NCBI GenBank assembly: GCA_032821775.1
Contig: JAVLRN010000004.1
Location: 1,116,001-1,180,000, forward strand
Source of the DNA: Sanguinoderma infundibulare
Taxonomy: Eukaryota; Basidiomycota; Agaricomycetes; Polyporales; Polyporaceae
Direction of reading: 5' to 3'
Length of the DNA stretch: 64,000 nt
Shown: piece after piece, positions 45,147-55,515 of the stretch
Position numbering within the stretch: the first letter of the stretch is position 1
Layout: every line of letters starts with the position of its first letter
Program-made: the position numbers and the translations under genes
Notes under the pieces: model-generated
Seen by the model: the letters and a program-made list of their open reading frames with translations, nothing else
What the model was told of the DNA's origin: nothing
Databases searched by the model: none

Positions 45147-46505
45147 GTCAGGGCCGGCCTGTACACTGTAGTCAGGACTATCCACCGGCCGAGCAGTCTG
45201 GCTATCATCAAGACTAGCCACCGGCCGTACAGTATTTCTATAATCTGTTTTCTAGGGGTGGACTGTCATTGTTTTGACCCTTTATATGTGCCAATTAAAT
45301 CTACCATTCAAATACACTTTAGTGCGCATTGATATGTCTAGTATTTATCCCACTATGGAAGATGCAATGGGGACCCTAGGTACAGAAAGATTCCCCCATA
45401 TCTCCACCAGTTCTTTACATAATTGTGCGCTGAAGGCTGGGTTGGAATCATGATTTTTATCTGGTTCCAACGGGCCCTTGATTGTAATGATGCACCTCTT
45501 GGTTGCTGAGATATTGTGATTTTATTCTCTCCAGGCAGGAGGAGAGGTCACTATATCTCAGCAATCAGACCTCGGATTGCCTTGCTTTCTGTTCCAGCTC
45601 ATAGCTACTGATTCTCAGTGCATAGGACCATTATTTTTGGCCTACTGCACCACCTGTATGTATGTCAGCTATGCAGGCAACTACTGCTTTCCGGCCGTGC
45701 AGCATAGCCACATACATACATCAGCCGGCCGGCTGGCATGCAACCTTTAGCTGAGGTATACTTATTGCTTTGCACAGAGCCGCACTAATATCTTTGTGGC
45801 TAGGTTTTATTCACTCAGAGCTCACAAACCTACATGAATTCTCTGGAGCTGCACTGCATATTAGGTAAGTAGTGACCTCCGGCTGGGTAGCATTGCCCCA
45901 CACACATACTCACCGGCCGGCATGCAATCTTTAATACAGGTATGCATCTTATTGATGGCTCCAGAGCACTTTTGTTTGATTGGTGGACTCAGACTTTGTA
46001 TTTTCCTCTGTTACTATCAGACTCACTGGTAGAGATCATTCTTGTGTTATAACTGGCCACATGGCATTTCTGGCAACTGGTTCACTCCGGCCGTGCAGCA
46101 TCAACACCTGAAACTGCAGACCGGCCGGTGTGTGTTGTTTTTATACTGATATATATGTATCTCCCCTCTTCAACTCTTTACTGTGTTATCCGACAGCTCT
46201 GAATGATATTCTATTGTTCTGGAAATATTTATTACCATGCATTAGTTCATAATCCCTCACCAGAGTGGGGTCCGGTCGGATGGCATTGGAGGTAACCCCC
46301 TACATCCGGCCGTATGCAGTGTGTATACACAAATGCCACCCGCCCGGGATGTGATGTCCTGATATGGGCATACTGTTTCACTGGTCAGTATATCACTGCA
46401 TGAATCACTCACCCAGTGATTGCAGGCATCTGCACTTACTGTTCAGAATTGCTCTGGGATGCACTTAAGCACCCCATTCAGCCCAGCTCCCTTCTATTAC
46501 ATTGC

Positions 46506-47185
46506 TAGCCAAGCTTAGAACAGCTCCGAAGGAACCAGATTTTATCGGAGCTGTCTGAAATTTTGTACATATGTTTACACATATACTCTCTCACATTTCC
46601 CAAAGCTGCATCCCCTCAGACCTCCACGTTCCAAAGTTATCTCACCTGTGTCATGTGTCCTACCCTCACCCATGATAGCCAAGCTTAGGACAGCTCCAGA
46701 GGGGCCAGTTTTTATCGGAGCTGTCTGGAATTTTGTACATATGTTTACCCATATACTCTCTCACATTTCCCAAAGCCGCATCCCCTCGGACTTCTGCATT
46801 CCAAAGTTATCTCACCTGTGCCATGTGTCCTACCCTCATCTGTGGTAGCCAAGCTTAGGACAGCTCCGGAGGGGTCAGTTTTTATTGGAGCTGTCTGGGA
46901 TTTTGTATATATGTTTGCCCATATATTCTTTAACATTCCTCAAAGCCACATCCCCTCGGACCTCCGCATTCCAAAGTTATCTCACCTGTGCCATGCATCC
47001 TACCCTCACCTGTGCTAGCCAAGCTTATAACAGCTCCGAAGGGGTCAGTTTTTATCGGAGCTGTCTGGGATTTTGTATGTATGTTTGTCCATATACTCTC
47101 TCGCATTCTTCTAAGCTGCATCCCCTCCAGTTCTCATTTTCCCAAGTTATCCTACCTTTGTGTTGTGTTCTGCCGTTATCCATCT
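46506..47185 (+). repeat. 170-bp satellite, four tandem copies
   Basis: The word TAGCCAAGCTTA starts a unit at 46506, 46676, 46846 and 47016, exactly 170 bp apart. Each unit has an inverted repeat (ACAGCTCCG ... CGGAGCTGT) that could form a hairpin. Open frames across the array recur every 170 bases and are artefacts. Confidence 0.9.
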
Positions 47186-47345
47186 TCCTTAACCACTTGC
47201 ATCTCATACTCCCTTGCTCCCTGCAACAGCTGTGTCATTGTTTGCCTCAGTATTTACTTTATCATGTGATCAACCCTGCATTCTGGATATTGCTCTGGAA
47301 TTGCTCCGGAGTGACCGGAGCACATTGGTGTGAAATGAGCAAAGT

Positions 47346-47726
47346 GGTTTACCATCAATATCTGTACTGCATTATATTGCCTCCATACATTAAACATCAG
47401 AAAGTGTCATTGAATAGTGCTAAAAATCACCTTTCCAATGCATCTGAGATCATAAAATTCTGTTAAGATTCAAGGAAGATATGAGGGAAAGGGTGGTATA
47501 TGCAGTGTTGGTGCTAAAGGTTGAACTCAGAATTGGCTGCACAGCTCTGTACTTGTTTGTTTCAACTGGCCTTCTAGCACCCTTTTCCTCATATCTCCCT
47601 TGAATCTCAACAGAATTTTATGATCTCAGATGCATTGGAAAGGTATTTTCCAGCCCTATTCCATGGCACTTGCTGATTATTTGTGCATATAAGCAATATA
47701 ATACAGTGTAGGTATTGATGGAAAAC
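47346..47726. repeat. Long imperfect palindrome, arms about 150 bp
   Basis: The arms at 47346-47495 and 47578-47726 are inverted copies (for example CCTTTCCAATGCATCTGAGA against its complement) with about 80% identity by eye and an 82-bp loop. A transcript would fold into a long hairpin. Confidence 0.8.
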
Positions 47727-48630
47727 TACTGATAAGGATGATGCACTGGAGTGCATATTGCGATAAGGAATTTCTCTTTTGATCTGAATAGTACTATATT
47801 GTAGTAACATATAACAAAAGAGATCATGAAAAAAGACTGACTTTCTGGTGAGATATTTAGGAAACAATAGTGGGTAAGACTGGTACAGAAAGGTAATGCT
47901 ATTTCATTGGTTTGAACAGTTTTTGGACTATGAAAATTGGTACACGGCTTTTTCTATATATCTGCTATATGTATACAAAGTTTCAGGATGAGGCATCAAG
48001 CAGTTGTGGCAAGGGAAAGGTGGCAATATTGGAGCAGGAGGAGGAGGAGGTAGGGGTATTCTAAAGTGGTCAGACCAGGGCATGCTATATATCATTGGAA
48101 AGCCCTGATCCACCCCTTTCCAACAGTACCAAGGGGACAGTGATAGGCCTACTGAATTCTAAGATATGGGCCTGGGAATATTCCAGTGGCTGATCAGTGC
48201 AAGTCATTCCTAGGCACTGCTAGGAAATGCTGCCCAAAACAAATGCTATATTCAACATGTACTAATTCATACCTACCATATGCAAAAAGAACAAAGAGAA
48301 TAGCCTTAGAACTGACCAACCTGCAATACCATCTTCTCCTCAATACTGTATAGGCCACATCAATAGGTGTAGTGCAGCTATCAGCACAATATTGGTGTCA
48401 TCTGATTTGCCCTATGAATATAAACATACTGCAAAAAGAACCAAGTCAATAGCCTCAATACTGAGCCCACAATAGACCCAGGAGGTATCCCTGCTGTATT
48501 GCCCCTATCATCCACCTACCCTTTTAGGTCATCAAAATCGCAAAAAAAGCGCCCAAAATAGCACAGCATATCAGACTGATAAGAAAACAGAGATAAAATC
48601 AAGATTAGATATTCTGATGCACTTAATCTA

Positions 48631-49045
48631 ACAGTGCTCTGAAGCAGCTCTTGGAGTGGCTCCCGGAGTGATTCTGGAGTGATATCTGAAAGTGCATGTA
48701 CCTTTAACAGTGCTCTGGAGCAGCTCTCGGAGTGGCTCCCGGAGTGATTCTGGAGTGATATCTGAAAGTGCATGTACCTTTAACAGTGCTCCGGAGCAGC
48801 TCTTGGAGTGGCTCCCGGAGTGATTCCGGAGTGATATCTGAAAGTACATGTACCTTTAACAGTGCTCCGGAGCAGCTCTTGGAGTGGCTCCCGGAGTGAT
48901 TCCGGAGTGATATCTGAAAGTACATGTACCTTTAACAGTGCTCCGGAGCAGCTCCTGGAGTGATATCTGAAAGTGTATATACCTTTAACAGTGCTCCGGA
49001 GCAGCTCTCGGAGTGGCTCCCGGAGTGATTCCGGAGTGATACTAC
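48631..49045. repeat. 76-bp tandem repeat, about six copies
   Basis: ACAGTGCTC starts units at 48631, 48707, 48783, 48859 and 48935 (76 bp each) and at 48988, after one unit shortened by 23 bp. Each unit carries GCTC(C/T)GGAGC palindromes and several CGGAGTG words. Confidence 0.9.
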
Positions 49046-49550
49046 ACCGGCCGGATGATGTTCACAGTTATATATTCAAATGGCCGGATGGCATACCCAC
49101 TCACAGATGGTGACCAGCCGGACATCAGAGAGTGACTCCAGAAGATGAATGCACATCTGCTGGACAATAGTAGCAGTGATGATGATAGCCCAGCCAGATA
49201 GTAGCTGCAGCTACTATCCTTTACTGGACGGATGGTGGCTGCAGCTACTATTCATTTTCGGCCGGATGGTGGAAGCAGCTACTATGCAGCTCTGGCTGGA
49301 TGGTAACTGCAGCTACCATCGGTCACCAGCCGGTGATCATACATTAATAGCACATCCAGTTATTTACACAGGTAAGTAGAATCAATGAGTACACTATGAG
49401 GTATATGCAGAAATGTAATCTAAAGATAAGCATGGATGGTAAAGGGGCACCTTTAAATTTTGAAGCCCACTGGCCGGATGGCAGAACACAGGATGAAATC
49501 GACAGCGGCCGGGCAGCACTTGCAGTGAAATTACAGGTGCCGGCCGGTGG

Positions 49551-49589
49551 CGGCTCGACAGCAATTATGACATTTTATCCCCTCCGGCT
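49551..49589. repeat. Right terminal inverted repeat
   Basis: Ends ...TTTTATCCCCTCCGGCT, the inverse of 45108-45146 with four mismatches. A KDZ exon-1 splice donor (GTAAGA on the minus strand, 49596-49591) begins 7 bases outside it. Confidence 0.75.
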
Positions 49590-49932
49590 ATCTTACAATT
49601 GTAGTGATTTTAGTGGAATGGTCTGGGGTGTCTATGTCGGAGCGCTGGTGACGTTTGCGAATCTCATTTATTTTGCTGAGCAGCTGTTCTGCTTCGAGAG
49701 CAAGTCTGGGCCGAATGATCACTTCAGAGTCTTTGCGCCAAGGCCGACATCTTTTTGGGCTCTCAAAATGGTGTCCCACCACCTGATGTGAGCGTTTAGA
49801 AGGCCGTCGCGGAGGCGTAGCTGGTGGTGGTAACACGGGCGACCTGGAATCCATGTTGGACCATGAAGGCAAGGCAGGGAGGACTGAAGGATGATGGATC
49901 CGGAGAACGTGCAAGCGCCTGATGCGGGCCAT

Positions 49933-52597
49933 CGAACTGTTTGTGTCTTTAATCAAAACCAAATATCCTATTCAACTGACGGTCGCGCGGACGGTTCTGC
50001 GACCAGAAGAAATCCAAACCTATATTAGGAGAAGCTATTTATAGACTACATGTGAGAAGTTCGCGCGAGGGGGGTCTCTCAGAGTCAATTCCCATGTGCA
50101 ACCAATACGTCTAAAGGAGGGGACTGGGGACCTGCCTTAGGTGTCCCATTGCAGGTCAGGGCCATACGACGTCGCACAGAACCTCCATCATAGTAGACAT
50201 TCGAACTCGCAACAACACCAGTATGTCCAATTAAGTATCAAAACATATACCAGTTGCTGGAACATGAATCAAGTCCAAGTGAAGCGAACAGGCTATTCAC
50301 CAGCTGTCGCCGGCAGGTCATGGCTGAGGCCTGAGGCCTGAGGAGGCGTAGGACTGCTGGTTGACGGAGCTAAGGTATTGATGAATGGTGATCGTTCCAT
50401 CGTTTCCCAGTAGCTAATGCTTTTGAGTCGACTCCACTGATGAACACACCCTCAGGCTCTTTTGCGATTCTTCGCATTACGCTTCGCAATCAAACTGTAA
50501 CACAGTGCACCCGCCAGCCATTATCACCTCGTATGCAAGAATGCTCGCAAAATCAAGTTCAGTGGCACGACGGCCTCGGATAAAGTCCCTACATCCTCAC
50601 AAAGACCACCTTTGGGAAATGGACGGTGAGTCGATTCTCACTGGAGAACAAAGGTTGAAAATGCCCCGATGGTGTCCCCAAGATGTCCCTTGCCATTGGA
50701 GGAAAGAGCTCGCCTCCCAGTTGCGTGGGATACTCGAGGACGTCGGGCTTCTGGGTCGTGAACGACCGCCTCGAAAACTGGCTGTCGTTCCCGTTACGCC
50801 AAGCTCGGAGGTACTGACTCACCGTCCTGCAGGATGGCGCATCACGGCTGCGGGATGGCGCATCAGGATGGCGCGTCACGAAAGACACATATGCTCGCTC
50901 AAATTGGATAGATGAGTGTTCGCCGTGCAGCCGCGCGCGCCGGGTGACTGCACGGATAACTTTAATTACATGCCGTACAGTCGGATAGGCCATCAATAAG
51001 GTATGGGCCCCATCCGCATGAACCAAGACCATTGTACTTTGCTGATGCAATTGTTAGCAGATTGCACCAAGTATTGCAAAAAAAAACTATGTTTTTGGTG
51101 TAGAAAAGGGTGCTCAGGTGCGGCCGCTGACGGTTGTACGGCAGACGCACTGCGTGGATGGCCGCGAAAGTTACGTATCTGGTCGGCGTGTGGTCGCTCG
51201 CTACCTTCCATGGCTCGTTCAACTGTGCGTCCGCATCTTGTGTTTTCTGCTGTGTCCTTCTGACGTCGTCCCTTGACCATGCCAGGGCCTTGCTCGCGAT
51301 TGAGGTGAACCGAACGACGGGGCTGACCTTCACCAAACTTCACCACCGAGCAATGCCCTTCCTGGCAAATCGTTCAGAGCGTCCTGCTCCAAGCTATTGT
51401 TACAACGGTTGACATTATCTTGATCATCCGCGGTGAGTAAAGTCGCGCCAGAACGTAGCCTTGGAAGATCCGGCGAGGAGGTATGCGTTGTCTTGCTCGC
51501 CTTCGTTGCGTGTCGCCCACACGTTTTGACAGTCCACCACGCCTCCGAGGTTCTTTATGTGTGCGACTCCCGATCGATTGCTGAGGCGAATGCGGAGAGC
51601 GGTCTGGTGTCTCAAGCCATGGTGGACTATTGAATATCGTTCGACGTGTCGCTCACGGCGAACGATCAGGAGGGCATGCCCAGTGAGTGTTCTGTTCTCC
51701 TCTTTCGACTATTGCGTTCATGCTCCACGAAATGAGTACCCTGGACGCGATACGAATCCGATAACAAGGTAGGCACGCAGTGTTGAATCTCACCTCGAAC
51801 CCCGATGTTCACCGCATACAACAGATATCCTTCCTTAACTCTGTTGCGACAGACGTTGGGGAATAAATACATCCATCGCAGTCGGGAAAGCCTAGGAGTC
51901 AGTAATAGGTCGCAACCCAAGTTAATCTTCCAATGCGCCATGTCGTTAAGTTTCTCCTTTTCTTTCTGAGGCGCATGGACGTTTGATCGGCGTTCAATAC
52001 AAACAGATGTCCGGCTTGGTGCTCCGCCAGTTGATGTGGAGGCGTACCGGCGCTCACGACAGTTATGTCCACAGGTGCATAGCCGCTGACTCTTTCACTT
52101 GATCAGCACATCGCCAGGCCCCTTGCAGCTGGTGGTTCAGAAGGTTGTACGGAGCCGCCCGGCCGTTCACAGATGCAAGGAAGTATCTGTTTGTGGTTTG
52201 TAGCATCATGTTCCGACCACATTCCCTGTTTATCTTGACGCCATCTCCGCTCATTCTAAATTGGTGGCCGCGCTGCTAACACGAGGTGAGGGTTTTCCTC
52301 TGGGCCCTCCGTCACAGAAGCACAGAATTGCAGGGTCAATTCGCAACAGCAATGCCTTTTCAAGGTATCGGCAGAGAGCATCCGGTGCTTCCATCGGCCT
52401 CGTTTCATCCGAGAGCCCACCTTGCGTTGTGCGCCACAAGGATGACAACCACGACGCGGGGTAACAAGCCAGGCGTATGCAATGCTTGTGAATGGCGGAA
52501 AATGCACTCGAGTGCCCCGCGACTCATAAGTGGCACCGCTGTCCGTCGGGACCTGCCGTTGGCACCATCACGGTTCACCTTCCATCTCTGTATTACA
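49933..52597. other. No recognised gene
   Basis: Mixed short frames. A short GGATGGCGC(A/G)TCA word repeats three times at 50831-50880. Some hydrophobic frames near 51130-51350 could be relics of a membrane protein, but no family is clear. The final 300 bp should hold the promoter of the gene at 52598; no clear TATA box was found. Confidence 0.3.
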
Positions 52598-54169
52598 ATG
52601 CCGATAATCCCAAATAACCCCGTCGCCGAGTTGGCTCGCCTCACCAACCGGGCCACCGCGGTCTTCCAGGAGCCTCTTTCCAACGCCCACTTCTCCCTCG
52701 ACTCCTCCGGTGTCGCAGGCTTTTTTGGAGGCGACAGCGCGGTCGCGGGGATGGCGACCGTGAACCTCGTCCCGAACCGCCGCTGGGGCGGGTGGTACAA
52801 CACCCCCGGGAGCTACGAGATCGCCAAGAAGTTCGGTCCCCTCGCGCGCTTGAAGCTGTGCGACGGCCTCTTCCCCGGGGGCGAGCACGACCCCACGAAG
52901 CTCCTCGGGATTGATGGAAAGGAGGGTCCTCCGTTCATCGCAGCGCACTCCGGGACGAACTTCCCGCGCACGGGACACCTCGGCCATCTCATCGCGAGCA
53001 AGGCGCACGCTCGCGACGCGCAGAGCCCCGTAACCAATCCTGAAAGGGTCACCACAAGGCCGACCGTGACAATCGTCAACTTGTCGCACGTACCCGACGA
53101 GACTGTGCATCCCCACCTCCTCGACAAATGGCGCCGCTCGGTATACTTCGCCCTCGCGCCGATCCTCGTCAGTGTGGCTGGGTGCGTCCTGTGCGCGCTC
53201 GTGGCGGACTGGTTCTCCTTCGTGAGCATCGCGCTGGGCATCGTCGCGAACGGGTCCGCGTGCTACGTCATTGGCTCAGGAAAGCTGACGTTCAAGCACC
53301 CCAAGCCTGCGGAGAACGCACCTCCTGGAGACGGCGTGCTGAAGGGCGAGACGGAGATCGTGGTCCTCGTCGGGGAAGAGGGCGCGGTCAACGCATTCAC
53401 ACGTGGCCACTTCGTCCTGCAGTATCGCGAGGATTCCAAGCAGCAGTCGCACGACGAGACACGCTACCAGGGCAACGGCATCAGCGAACCAATACCCCCT
53501 CCCTCCTCTTCTCAGCCAGGGACCGCGCAGCGAGCCGATACGTCGCATACCAACGCGCCTCGTTCCTGGAAGTCCCAGCCACGCTCCTTCATCCCACACC
53601 AGAACCTCATAGCCCCCTGCGCCTTCCTGCTCATGGCGCAGTTCCTCGTTCAGCTCCTCCTCATCCCACAGGGCAAGCTCTTCGGACAGCTCATGTTCGT
53701 CGCGACCGTCATCGCGTCGTGGGCGTACAACACCTACCTGTCGTCCATCGACAGCGAGGAAACCCAGACCGACATCCTCTTCAACGTGCTGAAGCTCGAT
53801 GAGAAGGAGAACATCCAGAAGTACGAGCTCAACACGTGGACCGCGACCGTCGCATTCACCTGCTTCGTCCTCGCGTCGAGTCATCCCATCAAGGATCCGC
53901 GCGCGCTCCTGGACGGTCTGCTCCCGAACAATACGGACGTGTGGAGGGCGTGGAAGAACGTTATGGACAAGAAGCTGAAGAACGCGAAGCTCTCTGCGCT
54001 GAAGTTCACCGAGGAGGACTTGAGCGAGGATGAGAACGGACTGGATGAGAAAGACAAGGGATTATTGAGGACCTTCTTTGGGGACGCCTGCGAGGCTTGG
54101 GAGGCGTGGCGTAAGGTCTCACCTCGGATGATCAGGCTTGGCAGACCACAACCTCCGGGAGATGAATAA
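52598..54169 (+). CDS. Intact multi-pass membrane protein, 523 aa, unknown function
   Basis: ATG at 52598 opens an intron-less frame to TAA at 54167-54169. The frame is open further upstream, but that part is compositionally unlike the rest, so this ATG is preferred. The soluble N-terminal 185 residues include GGWYNTPGSYEIAKKFG and GPPFIAAHSG. Then come two membrane helices (APILVSVAGCVLCALVADWF, ALGIVANGSACYVIG), a Ser/Pro-rich loop, two more helices (CAFLLMAQFLVQLLLIP, LMFVATVIASWAYNTYL) and a hydrophobic stretch (TATVAFTCFVLASS). The cytosolic tail is charged (KFTEEDLSEDENGLDEKD). The layout suggests a conserved basidiomycete membrane protein of unknown role. It is GC-rich and undamaged, unlike DNA to its left. 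Confidence 0.85.
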   Translation: MPIIPNNPVAELARLTNRATAVFQEPLSNAHFSLDSSGVAGFFGGDSAVAGMATVNLVPNRRWGGWYNTPGSYEIAKKFGPLARLKLCDGLFPGGEHDPTKLLGIDGKEGPPFIAAHSGTNFPRTGHLGHLIASKAHARDAQSPVTNPERVTTRPTVTIVNLSHVPDETVHPHLLDKWRRSVYFALAPILVSVAGCVLCALVADWFSFVSIALGIVANGSACYVIGSGKLTFKHPKPAENAPPGDGVLKGETEIVVLVGEEGAVNAFTRGHFVLQYREDSKQQSHDETRYQGNGISEPIPPPSSSQPGTAQRADTSHTNAPRSWKSQPRSFIPHQNLIAPCAFLLMAQFLVQLLLIPQGKLFGQLMFVATVIASWAYNTYLSSIDSEETQTDILFNVLKLDEKENIQKYELNTWTATVAFTCFVLASSHPIKDPRALLDGLLPNNTDVWRAWKNVMDKKLKNAKLSALKFTEEDLSEDENGLDEKDKGLLRTFFGDACEAWEAWRKVSPRMIRLGRPQPPGDE

Positions 54170-54357
54170 GTGAACGGATATGTCGTACATTCACGTGAGG
54201 GATTCAATACGGTGTACAATCCCGTCGTACAGTTGGAAACTCTGCTTCACCTAGGGCTCAAAGGGAGTCACGCTGGTGCGATCGCGTAGTAATTTATATT
54301 CCTAATAGACCTACCGGGTCCGCCGAAAATACAGTGCAGGATGAACAGGATATCCCT

Positions 54358-55515
54358 TCACCGGCATGTACGCCTCATACCTGATATCGAACAGGTTTTT
54401 ACTCGCTCATCGACGATGCACGAATGATATGAATGCGATGAAGGACGTTCAGCCAATGCTGGCCCTTTTGGCTCGGCCATGACATCGGGATCGTCTCGCG
54501 CCCCTTCAATCCGGAGAGCAACCGAAGGACGTAGCGCGCCCACCTGTCAACGACATCCTCCGTCACCTTCTGGGCGAGTGTCATCGCACGCATCCCTGTG
54601 CTGGAACATCAACCACTCGAGCGGGTGGCGCGATCCTCCAGGGGGGCAGGAGAGGCTCGCGCAGGACGGCGCGGAGGTTCAGGTATGGGAGCGCGAGCTC
54701 GCGCAGGGCCGGACAGTACGGGAGGAACTGGTAGAGGGCGGCCAGAGTGGGGTTCGCGGTGCCAGTACGTACGGAGCGAGAATGGTTCGACTTGCGCATC
54801 GCGGGCCAGGCGAGCACGATCCCGAGAAAGTCCCTGTCTTCTGTGGTGAGCTCCAGGAGAGGGCATGAGACGGTGATGGCGCCGAGCTTGCGGAAGATTA
54901 ACAGCGGCTAGAGGACGGACATGAGGTCGATGGTGAAGTCGGGCCCGCCGTCATCGTCGAACGAGAGGTAGAGGGTCATCAGGGTGTTAGGGGATGCCAT
55001 GTTCGTGAACGTCCGAATGCACTCAGTGTATGGAGGTTGTTCGCCCGAGTTGTAATTGTCCACAACATGCGCCACTCGGAGAATGCTAAGTGGGGGATAA
55101 CGGCGAAGGCACAAAAGGACGCGAGGTCATGCTGGAGAGCAGAGCGACTCCGCTCAGGTGTTGAAACGAGTTGATTTCGTGCAGGACCTCGTCCGGGATC
55201 CGACACAAGGACGTATCAATGCAAAGGTAATCCGAGGACTTGCGCAAATGGGTAACGAAGAGCTCACTGTCGCTCTATTCAGGTGGACGCACATCACCTC
55301 CTCCTGTGACGTAGGGAAGAACAACGATGAGCTCGCAACCATGGCGGGAAGAGTGGCATGAAAGACTCGTCCCACTGCGACACGAGTGACGAGCATAGCG
55401 TGTCGAGAAATGGGAGAATTAGTCTACCACTGCTATGCCTTGCGAGGTAGCGAAGCAGCCTGACAACCTCTGGATTGAATAAATGCATCTCCCAGATGTA
55501 CGCTGCACAGCGCAC
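54358..55515 (-). pseudogene. F-box/LRR-like protein remnant
   Basis: Minus-strand blocks resemble the C-terminal leucine-rich part of mushroom F-box proteins: FLDTLCSSLVSQWDESFMPL, LMTLYLSFDDDGGPDF, KLGAITVSCPLLELTTEDRD, NPTLAALYQFLPYCPALREL and VTEDVVDRWARYVLRLLSG. They are scattered over frames with stops (for example at 54908-54910). The F-box itself was not found. Intact members recruit substrates to SCF ubiquitin ligases. Assignment rests on pattern only. Confidence 0.45.

Larger units (their letters stand above)
45108..49589. mobile_element. Repeat-built non-autonomous DNA element with inverted termini
   Basis: The ends are 39-bp inverted repeats (45108-45146 and 49551-49589), identical at 35 of 39 positions, beginning AGCCGG and containing GATAAAATG. 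Both subterminal regions are dense in CCGGCCG words: about a dozen in 45140-46320 and about nine in 49045-49545. There is no coding capacity; the middle is tandem repeats and a long palindrome. Subterminal repeats of this kind usually bind the transposase. It lies where the first intron of the KDZ gene should be. No target duplication was found, so the outer limits could shift a few bases. Confidence 0.65.
40627..49932 (-). pseudogene. KDZ-family transposase fused to a Ulp1-type cysteine protease
   Basis: ATG at 49932 opens a Pro/Ser-rich exon (49932-49597). After a 4.5-kb gap come RLYNNWLTLIPTLVHDYLGY, LPVCTPKELNIQCLHVDRM, CECATIVQTLVCNGLFP and LCPACFGGTRFG. The transposase core follows: GGDIHIALDATFSQCHN, FDDTGLMALVCRHDI, VVVYYDIGCVMD, MHAYGHQWACQLVYNPRL and GLTEGEGAERIWSKLRK, which hold the expected catalytic acids. 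A helical part follows (42840-42490, 42381-41560). The C-terminal Ulp1 domain has TWLNDDCINEG, His in SHWTLAVVYW, Asp in AYFDSFGD and Cys in SWDCGVWVLA (about 40760), with stop TAG at 40627-40629. A frameshift near 43445 and an unresolved exon 1-2 join suggest it is broken. Confidence 0.82.

Noticed and set aside
46648..47466. Series of similar ORFs every 170 bases
   Set aside because: Produced by the 170-bp satellite, whose length is not a multiple of three.
46506..49045. CRISPR-like repeat array
   Set aside because: Units are contiguous tandem repeats of 170 and 76 bp without unique spacers, in a eukaryotic genome.
45100..49597. Target-site duplication of the 4.5-kb element
   Set aside because: Bases directly outside the inverted repeats (tactggtc and atcttaca) do not match, so none is claimed.
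54479..54868. Plus-strand ORF opposite the F-box-like remnant
   Set aside because: The minus strand carries the leucine-rich protein pattern; the plus frame is Arg/Gly-biased shadow text.
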